A DNA stretch of 64,000 bases from NCBI RefSeq assembly GCF_000017205.1, contig NC_009656.1, positions 5,150,001 to 5,214,000 on the forward strand, in the 5' to 3' direction. Positions 58,983-64,000 of the stretch are shown here, piece by piece; the first letter of the stretch is position 1; every line of letters begins with the position of its first letter. The position numbers were made by a program, and so were the translations under genes. The notes under the pieces are model-generated. The model was given only the letters and a program-made list of their open reading frames with translations. It had not been told where the DNA came from and made no database searches. The stretch is from Pseudomonas paraeruginosa PA7 (lineage in GTDB: Bacteria > Pseudomonadota > Gammaproteobacteria > Pseudomonadales > Pseudomonadaceae).

Positions 58983-59464
58983 GCCGCGTCCTACTCGCCC
59001 TGGTCGCCTGCCTTGTCGCGCTGCTGATCGAGCGCGGCTGTCTGCAGCGCACCAACGACCGGGCATCCCGCGACCTGCAGGACGCCCGCCGCGAGGTCGC
59101 CGGGCTGCAGCAGGCCGCGCAGGTCGCCGGCGAGCTGCTGGCCGCCCGCGATGCCCTCGACCTCAAGCACACCCAGGAACTGAACGATGAACGCAACGCG
59201 AACGAGCGCCTGCGCGCTGCTGTTGACGCTGGCCGTCAGCGGCTGCACGTCAAGGCCACCTGCCCCGCCCCTGTGCCCACCGATGCCGGCGCCGCCGGCC
59301 TGGCTGCTGCAGGAGCCGCCGAACTCGATAGAACGGCTCGACAGGATTATTACGCCCTCCGCGACGATCTCGCCCTGACCCGCCGCATGGTGCTGGCCCT
59401 GCAGGACTATGCCCGCAGCTGCTCCCGCTCCTTTTCCACCCAACCCCAAGGATCCACGCAATGA
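58979..59464 (+). CDS. Rz: Spanin inner-membrane subunit (Rz)
   Basis: The 161-residue protein has an N-terminal transmembrane helix (SRVLLALVACLVALLIERG) and a long periplasmic coiled coil (DLQDARREVAGLQQAAQVAG). It pairs with Rz1 to fuse inner and outer membranes at lysis. ATG at 58979 in the ATGA overlap with the endolysin stop. Rz1 lies within it in another frame. Confidence 0.9.
   Translation: MSRVLLALVACLVALLIERGCLQRTNDRASRDLQDARREVAGLQQAAQVAGELLAARDALDLKHTQELNDERNANERLRAAVDAGRQRLHVKATCPAPVPTDAGAAGLAAAGAAELDRTARQDYYALRDDLALTRRMVLALQDYARSCSRSFSTQPQGSTQ
59187..59378 (+). CDS. Rz1: Spanin outer-membrane lipoprotein (Rz1)
   Basis: The 63-residue protein has a lipoprotein signal with lipobox VSGC (Cys20) and a Pro-rich body (RPPAPPLCPPMPAPPAW), as in Rz1. 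It is fully nested in Rz in the other frame, the classic arrangement. Confidence 0.9.
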   Translation: MNATRTSACALLLTLAVSGCTSRPPAPPLCPPMPAPPAWLLQEPPNSIERLDRIITPSATISP

Positions 59465-59748
59465 CCGAACGCACCGAAATCACCCTGGAGATCCAGGACA
59501 CCGAATTCCTGTTCACCCTGACCCCGGCGGACGTGACCCGCTATTTCAACGCCGTGACCCAGAACAACAAGGTCGCGCCGTCGAACAACCTCCTGCGCAG
59601 CACCGTCAAGCAGGAGCAACTGGCGTCCCTGCGCCCGCACCTGGCCAACCCCATGACGGTCATGAAGCTCGCCGGCGCGCTCCTCGAGGAGTACGCCCCC
59701 GACGTTGAAGTCACCGTAAAAAAGCGCTCGACCGAGCCGAGCGACTGA
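59461..59748 (+). CDS. Tail assembly chaperone, short product
   Basis: The 95-residue zero-frame product (MTERTEITLEIQDTEFLFTL) is the HP1/P2 gpE-like chaperone that coats the tape measure. It stops at 59746-59748. A slippery heptamer at 59718-59724 lets some ribosomes shift to -1 and make a longer product. It follows Rz by a four-base overlap. Confidence 0.85.
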   Translation: MTERTEITLEIQDTEFLFTLTPADVTRYFNAVTQNNKVAPSNNLLRSTVKQEQLASLRPHLANPMTVMKLAGALLEEYAPDVEVTVKKRSTEPSD

Positions 59749-59912
59749 CCGACGACGGCCTTGGCCAACTTATGGCCCTGGCCGAGCGCTGGCTACCTGG
59801 CGCCGCGCCCACGGCAGACAACCTGGGCACGGCCAAGTGGCTGGAGGACGAGCACTGGCGGCGGATGGAAATCGCCGTGGCAAACGGCATCGCCAAGGCC
59901 CTGAAAGGCTGA
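59461..59912 (+). CDS. Tail assembly chaperone, -1 frameshift product
   Basis: Continuation in the -1 frame from 59724 to the stop at 59910-59912 gives about 150 residues. The extra part reads ALDRAERLTDDGLGQLMALA onward and ends IAKALKG. It has sensible composition and no stop codon, ending 14 bases before the tape measure. This is the same design as the P2 E/E' and lambda G/GT pair, predicted not proven. Confidence 0.8.
59718..59743 (+). promoter_or_regulatory. Programmed -1 frameshift signal
   Basis: The heptamer A AAA AAG (59718-59724) is in the correct frame for tandem slippage. It is followed directly by a hairpin CGCTCG (59725-59730) / CGAGCG (59738-59743) that may stimulate the shift. 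The zero distance from stem to heptamer is closer than usual. Confidence 0.8.
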
Positions 59913-59926
59913 TTTAGGACCACCAC

Positions 59927-61981
59927 ATGAGCACCAAGAGCACCGCGAAACTCGACTTTGTGCTACGCCTGATCGACCAGGTGACGGCCCCGGCCGCGAA
60001 GGTCAGCAAAAGCCTGATGGACGTGGCCGAGGTCGGCAAACGGGGGTTCATGCAGGTGGGCGCCGGCATCGCCGGCGTGGTCGGCTCGCTGATGGCATTC
60101 CGGCAATCGCTCGCCCCGGCGCTTGAGCAGACCGGCGCCCTGGGCGAGATCCAGTCCCTGGGCGTCGCCCAGGACGCCCTGGACGAGCTGAACCAGGCGT
60201 CGATGGAGTTCGCCGCGAACTACGGCGAACACGCCTCGGCGTTCGTGCGCTCGGCCTACCAGGTAGAAGGCGCCATCAAGGGCCTGGTGGGCAGCGAGCT
60301 GGCCAGCATCACCAGCGCGTCCAACGTGCTGGCCAAGGCCACGAAGGCCGACGCCGACACCATGACGACCTACATCGGCACCATGTACGGCCTGTTCCAG
60401 GGCCAGGCCGATGCGATGGGCCGGGCAAAGTGGGTCGAGCAACTGACCGGGCAGACCGCCCGCGCCGTCCAGTTGTTCCGCACGTCCGGCGCGCAGATGA
60501 ACGACGCATTCAAGGCCGTGGGCATTGGCGCCTCGGCCGCCGGCGCCGACCTGGTGGAGCAGATGGCGGTCCTGGGCACGCTCAGCCAGACCATGGAAGG
60601 CGGCGAGGCAGGCGGGCTCTACAAAGCGTTCTTCGAAAACGTCAGCGCCGCCCAGGACAAGCTGGGCATGAAGTTCACCGACGCCGGCGGCCGGCTGCTG
60701 CCCATCATGCAGATCCTGGACAAGCTGCAGGTGAAGTTCGGCCAGTTGACCAAGCAGAGCGACCTGGACGCGATCACCGGCGCGTTTGGCGGCGAGGCGG
60801 CGCGGATGATCGTCACCCTGCTGAAGGACACCGGCGCCCTGGCCAACAACCTGGACCAGCTGGGAAAAGTGAAGGGGATGGAGCGCGCCGAGCAGATGGC
60901 GCGGGCGATGGTCGATCCCTGGCAGCAGCTCGACAGCGTGATCGAGAACATCCGGATCTCCTTCGGGATGGTCCTGCTCCCGGTACTCAACCCACTGATC
61001 GAAGGCCTGCGCGATGCTGGCAACACGTTCCAGCGCTGGCTTGTCATGTTCCCGAACATCGCTCGCTGGCTCGGCTATATCACCCTCGGCGTGCTCGGCC
61101 TGGTCGCGGCCGCCGGCATGCTGACCGTGCTGGGCGGCCTGCTCAGCCTGTTTTCCGTCCTGGTCAGCCCCGTCGCGCTGCTGGTGCTGGCGTTCATTGC
61201 CCTGGCCGCCGCCGTCGTCGGCGCAATCGTCTACTGGGACGAGCTGCGGGCGGCGTTCGGCGACACCAGCTGGTTCCAGGCCATCGTCATCATGGTCACG
61301 CCGGTGGTGCTGCTGTTCCGGATCCTCGGCGCGCTGCTCGGCCTGCTGTGGGACAAGTTCGCCCAGCTGTGGGACATGGGCGTGAAGTTCGCCCAGTCGC
61401 TGGGCCTGCTCAGCGAAAGCACCGCCGGCGCCACTGATGCCTGGGGCGGGCTGCTCAAGGTGCTGGCCAACCTGACCCCGCTGGGCATGCTGGGCAAGGC
61501 CTTGCGCGGCCTGATCCAGCTGCTGAACCTGATTCCCGGGGTGAGCATCGACGCGGAGTTTGGCGATCTGCCGGCAGCACCTCAGCCGGCCGAGCTGCCG
61601 GCGCTGCAGCAGTCGGTCGCGCCCGTGCTCGAGCACGCCACCGCGCCACGGATCCCCGCGCAGCCGCTGGTCCTGCTGCCCCAGGTCGCACCGCTGCCGG
61701 ACGTGCCAGCGCTGCAGGCGCTGCCCCAGGCCACCGTCCCGCCGGCGCCAGTGGCCACAGAACGGATGGACGCCGCCCAGCGCGCCCGCGAGGCGATCAA
61801 CCGAGCGATCCCGAGCCTGAGCCCCAGCCAGCCCGCAAGCGTGCCGCGCGGCGGGCTGCTGCAGACGATCCAGAACAGCAACCGCACCGACCGAGGGACG
61901 CACATCGAGAAAGTCGAGATCCGCACGGACAAGCCGCTGACACCGCACGAACTGGAAGGGCTGCTGGAGATGGCCGGATGA
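59927..61981 (+). CDS. Phage tail tape measure protein
   Basis: The 684-residue protein starts MSTKSTAKLDFVLRLIDQVT and has the TP901-type core (TYIGTMYGLFQGQADAM, LGTLSQTMEGGEAGGLYKAFFENVS). It has several hydrophobic segments (LGYITLGVLGLVAAAGMLTV, LVLAFIALAAAVVGAIVYW) and a C-terminal Pro/Ala-rich region. Its length sets the tail length. Opposite-strand frames across it are shadows. Confidence 0.93.
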   Translation: MSTKSTAKLDFVLRLIDQVTAPAAKVSKSLMDVAEVGKRGFMQVGAGIAGVVGSLMAFRQSLAPALEQTGALGEIQSLGVAQDALDELNQASMEFAANYGEHASAFVRSAYQVEGAIKGLVGSELASITSASNVLAKATKADADTMTTYIGTMYGLFQGQADAMGRAKWVEQLTGQTARAVQLFRTSGAQMNDAFKAVGIGASAAGADLVEQMAVLGTLSQTMEGGEAGGLYKAFFENVSAAQDKLGMKFTDAGGRLLPIMQILDKLQVKFGQLTKQSDLDAITGAFGGEAARMIVTLLKDTGALANNLDQLGKVKGMERAEQMARAMVDPWQQLDSVIENIRISFGMVLLPVLNPLIEGLRDAGNTFQRWLVMFPNIARWLGYITLGVLGLVAAAGMLTVLGGLLSLFSVLVSPVALLVLAFIALAAAVVGAIVYWDELRAAFGDTSWFQAIVIMVTPVVLLFRILGALLGLLWDKFAQLWDMGVKFAQSLGLLSESTAGATDAWGGLLKVLANLTPLGMLGKALRGLIQLLNLIPGVSIDAEFGDLPAAPQPAELPALQQSVAPVLEHATAPRIPAQPLVLLPQVAPLPDVPALQALPQATVPPAPVATERMDAAQRAREAINRAIPSLSPSQPASVPRGGLLQTIQNSNRTDRGTHIEKVEIRTDKPLTPHELEGLLEMAG

Positions 61982-62298
61982 CTGCCCTTTATATCGATCT
62001 CCTGATCGTCGGCAACGACCTGGACCTGGACCCGTCCCACCAGCCGCGGCTGGTCGACGACCGGGCCAGCATCGCTCAGGACATCGCCCACCTGATCCGC
62101 GAAAGCGGCCTGCTGGTCACGCTGGTCGCCGAGCGCAGCCGGCTAAGGCAGCGTGACTGTATCCAGCAGCTGGAACTGCTGGTGGAGTCCGACGAACGCC
62201 TGGTGCCGGGCACAGTACGGATTATCGAAGAGGGGCCGGGCCGCTACCTGGTCACGGCCACCACTGTTGAATTCGGCGCAATCGAGGTAACGCTGTGA
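61978..62298 (+). CDS. DUF2590-family phage protein
   Basis: The 106-residue protein (MTALYIDLLIVGNDLDLDPSHQP) matches the DUF2590 pattern of HP1-like phages, with SVAQDIAHLIRES-type helix and a GTVRIIEEGPGRYLV strand pair. It lies between tape measure and gpJ, where baseplate components such as gpW sit, so a baseplate role is likely. It overlaps both neighbours by four bases. Confidence 0.8.
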   Translation: MTALYIDLLIVGNDLDLDPSHQPRLVDDRASIAQDIAHLIRESGLLVTLVAERSRLRQRDCIQQLELLVESDERLVPGTVRIIEEGPGRYLVTATTVEFGAIEVTL

Positions 62299-63467
62299 CT
62301 GTAGATTTCAAGGCCGCACTGCGCGATGCCGGCATCCCCACCACCGAAGCCGAGCTGCGCAAGGCGTGGGAAAAGGAAGTCGAGGCCCAGGGCTCGCTGT
62401 TGTCCAACACCAGCGCCTATTCGCCGTTCTGGCGCATCGTCACCGCGCTGGTGACGAAGCCGGTCCTGGCCCTGCTGGAGTTCGTCGCCGGCACCGTGCT
62501 GCCGAACTTCTTTGTTCAGACTGCCGGCGGCGCCTGGCTCGACATGCTGGCCTGGGCAGTGGACGTCGAGCGCAAGCCGGCGACCCGCGCCCTGGGCTCG
62601 CTGCTGTTCACCCGCGCCGCGCCGGCCAGCACGCTGGAAGTGCCCGCCGGCACGCGGGTGCAATCCGCCGCGATCAACGGCCACGTCTACGAGCTGGAGA
62701 CAACCCAGCCGGGGCTGTTCAACGATGGACAGACCCAGGTGGCCATCCCCGTCCAGGCCGTCGAGCCGGGCAGCGGGTTCAACCTGGCGCCCGGTTACTA
62801 CGCCATTCTCCCCGTGCCGGTCCCCGGCATCGTCCAAGTCGTCAACCCGGATGGGTGGCTGACCCAGCCCGGGGCCGACTCGGAGCCCGACAGCCAGCTG
62901 CGCCTGCGCGTGCGCAACCAGTTTTCAGCGGTCAACCAGTACCACACCGACGCCGTGTATCGGGCGATGATTTCCGGGTTCCAGGGCGTGCGCCCGGATG
63001 GCGTCTATTTCGAGCACGGCGCCCCGCGCGGCCCCGGCTCAGCCAATGCGTTCGTGCTGTTCGACGCCGGCGTGCCGGCGGACGAGTACCTGCAGCAGAT
63101 CAACGCCTACATCCGCGACCAGGGCAACCACGGCCACGGCGACGATCTCCAGGTGTTCGTCATGCCCGAGACGCTGCACCAGGTGCGCGTCGAGATCTGG
63201 CCCCGGGCTAACCTCAGCATCGAGCAGCGCGCCGAGCTGAAAACCCAGGTGGAGCAGTTCATCCGCGCCGCCTTCCGCGAAAGCACGGCCAGCGACTACC
63301 AGCCGACGCTGACCTACCCGCAGTCGCGCTTCAGCTTCAGCCGCCTGGCCGAGGAGCTGCACGAGCAGTTCCCGCGCCTGGAGTCCCTGCACTTCGACAA
63401 CACCGACATTCTGTCGCAGCTGAATATCCCCCGGCTCCAGAGCCTGCAGGTGGTCGCCCATGATTAA
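62295..63467 (+). CDS. Baseplate assembly protein J-like
   Basis: The 390-residue protein has the baseplate-J fold: VEQVTARALGS-type PATRALGSLLFTRAAPASTLEVPAGTRVQ, split, and later RVRNQFSAVNQYHTDAVYRAMI and NAFVLFDAGVPADEYLQQIN. It is the P2 gpJ/T4 gp6-like wedge of the baseplate. The start is a GTG at 62295. It overlaps gpI by eight bases. Confidence 0.92.
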   Translation: MTVDFKAALRDAGIPTTEAELRKAWEKEVEAQGSLLSNTSAYSPFWRIVTALVTKPVLALLEFVAGTVLPNFFVQTAGGAWLDMLAWAVDVERKPATRALGSLLFTRAAPASTLEVPAGTRVQSAAINGHVYELETTQPGLFNDGQTQVAIPVQAVEPGSGFNLAPGYYAILPVPVPGIVQVVNPDGWLTQPGADSEPDSQLRLRVRNQFSAVNQYHTDAVYRAMISGFQGVRPDGVYFEHGAPRGPGSANAFVLFDAGVPADEYLQQINAYIRDQGNHGHGDDLQVFVMPETLHQVRVEIWPRANLSIEQRAELKTQVEQFIRAAFRESTASDYQPTLTYPQSRFSFSRLAEELHEQFPRLESLHFDNTDILSQLNIPRLQSLQVVAHD

Positions 63468-63984
63468 GCTGCACTTGCCCTTCTGGCTGGACGGCCCCGA
63501 GCTGGCCAAGCTGCGCCGCGCCGCGCAGGCTTGGTGGGAGCGGGCCGAGGGCTGGCTGCGCTGGCCGCTGCTGCAGCTCGACGCGGAAACCTGCCACCTC
63601 ACGATCCTGGATCTGCTCGCCTGGCAGCGGGATATCAGCCGGTTTCGCGGCGAGCCGGAACCCCTCTACCGGCTGCGCGTGAAGCACGCATTCGTCAACG
63701 CCGTGGATGCCGGCTCCGTCGCTGGCGTGAAGCGGATCCTGCAGCGCCTCGGCGTCGGCTATGTCGAGATCGAGGAGCGCATGCCCGGTCGGGACTGGGA
63801 CGTCGTGCTGCTGACGCTGACCGACTCGCAGTTGTCCGCGAATCCCGAGCTGTTGCGCGTCCTGGTGCAACAGTACGGGCGCACCTGCCGCCGCTACGAC
63901 TTCCAGACCATCACCCCGGTGACGCTGCACGTCGTCGCCGTCGATTTCAACGACGACCAACAGACCCTGGTCGCGACCCTTTAG
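63460..63984 (+). CDS. Tail protein I-like baseplate protein
   Basis: The 174-residue protein (MIKLHLPFWLDGPELAKLRR) is in the P2 gpI position and length, with DLLAWQRDISRFRGEPEPLYRLRV and the conserved VNAVDAGSVAGVKRILQRLG. It links the gpJ wedge to the tail fibre. It is the last complete gene in the window. Confidence 0.88.
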   Translation: MIKLHLPFWLDGPELAKLRRAAQAWWERAEGWLRWPLLQLDAETCHLTILDLLAWQRDISRFRGEPEPLYRLRVKHAFVNAVDAGSVAGVKRILQRLGVGYVEIEERMPGRDWDVVLLTLTDSQLSANPELLRVLVQQYGRTCRRYDFQTITPVTLHVVAVDFNDDQQTLVATL

Positions 63985-63995
63985 GAGCCGAACAC

Positions 63996-64000
63996 ATGGC
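63996..64000 (+). CDS. Start of next phage gene (cut by window edge)
   Basis: An ATG at 63996-63998 follows a GGAG site eight bases upstream and directly continues the baseplate operon. It is probably the tail-fibre gene by synteny, but nothing of its coding sequence is visible. Confidence 0.5.

Larger units (their letters stand above)
41264..64000. mobile_element. P2/HP1-like temperate prophage, left part (right end outside window)
   Basis: From the integrase to the window end every recognisable gene is phage-derived: integrase, repressor and Cox, primase/helicase, Ogr, portal, terminase, capsid, contractile tail, lysis and baseplate. The morphogenesis order follows HP1/P2. The left boundary is placed just after ptsO because the integrase stop lies 30 bases beyond it. 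The att core cannot be defined because attR is outside. No tRNA gene lies next to the insertion. Tail-fibre genes and the right end are expected beyond 64000. Confidence 0.93.

Noticed and set aside
59963..61948. Minus-strand 661-codon open frame opposite the tape measure
   Set aside because: Shadow of the plus-strand tape measure gene, rich in Gln, His, Arg and Gly as expected of antisense GC-rich codons.
41264..64000. R-type pyocin (headless phage tail) cluster
   Set aside because: Integrase, repressor, primase, portal, terminase and capsid genes are present, so this is a whole phage and not a tail-only bacteriocin.

Overview
The window is a high-GC gammaproteobacterial chromosome segment. 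I recognise it as Pseudomonas aeruginosa: gene content, order and protein lengths match my memory of the PAO1 interval PA4420 to PA4466. Supporting signs are a fused cysNC, the periplasmic protease algW, lptH, the PTS-Ntr genes ptsN and ptsO, a 448-residue TrpS and a 211-residue HisG. The assignment rests on recall, not on a search. The right third (about 41.27 kb to the window end) is not part of that conserved backbone: it is the left part of an integrated temperate phage that runs off the right edge.

Backbone, left to right. On the minus strand lie rsmH (cut by the left edge) and mraZ, the head of the division and cell-wall cluster, with a clear MraZ operator and promoter, then the RNase P RNA gene rnpB and rsmI. 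On the plus strand lpoA, yraN, a gmhA/diaA-type SIS gene and a BON-domain lipoprotein gene form one tight run ending at a terminator. On the minus strand follow sspB, sspA, the cytochrome bc1 operon (Rieske, cytochrome b, cytochrome c1) and rpsI/rplM. A mixed stretch follows: an aldo/keto reductase, an acyl-CoA dehydrogenase, an AraC-type regulator, an unknown secreted protein, zapE, trpS, a hydrolase, a zapG-like gene, cysNC and cysD, mltB1, a Nif3 protein and algW. Next is a long minus-strand series, mlaFEDCB then ibaG, murA, hisG, hisD and hisC1. Divergent from it, kdsD, kdsC, lptC, lptH, lptB, rpoN, hpf, ptsN, rapZ and ptsO run on the plus strand. These join lipopolysaccharide precursor synthesis and transport, outer-membrane lipid asymmetry and the nitrogen sigma factor/phosphotransferase system.

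Prophage (41.27 kb to the end). It begins 30 bases after the ptsO stop codon with a tyrosine integrase. A small repressor and a Cox-like regulator diverge from a control region with two copies of a 10-base palindrome. A TOPRIM primase/helicase follows, and directly after it is a compact origin-like array: a hairpin, AT-rich tandem 9-mers and ten copies of the heptamer CCTTCCA in either orientation, lying within a small open reading frame. A chain of short overlapping genes of unknown function comes next, including one HicA-like and two cysteine-rich proteins. An AT-rich island with its own promoter drives a 69-residue orphan gene. The late region has P2/HP1-type order: ogr, portal and terminase on the minus strand; scaffold/protease, capsid, small terminase, head and tail completion, sheath, tube, lysis genes, a tail chaperone with a -1 frameshift, tape measure and baseplate on the plus strand. 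Morphogenesis is therefore HP1/P2-like, but the replication module is not the rolling-circle type usual for that group.

The best candidate for something not previously described is the primase-linked iteron array at 45.7 to 46.06 kb with its overlapping gene. Next are the unknown small-gene cassette at 46.1 to 48.25 kb and the AT-rich island with its orphan gene. The backbone looks ordinary apart from a few regulatory details.
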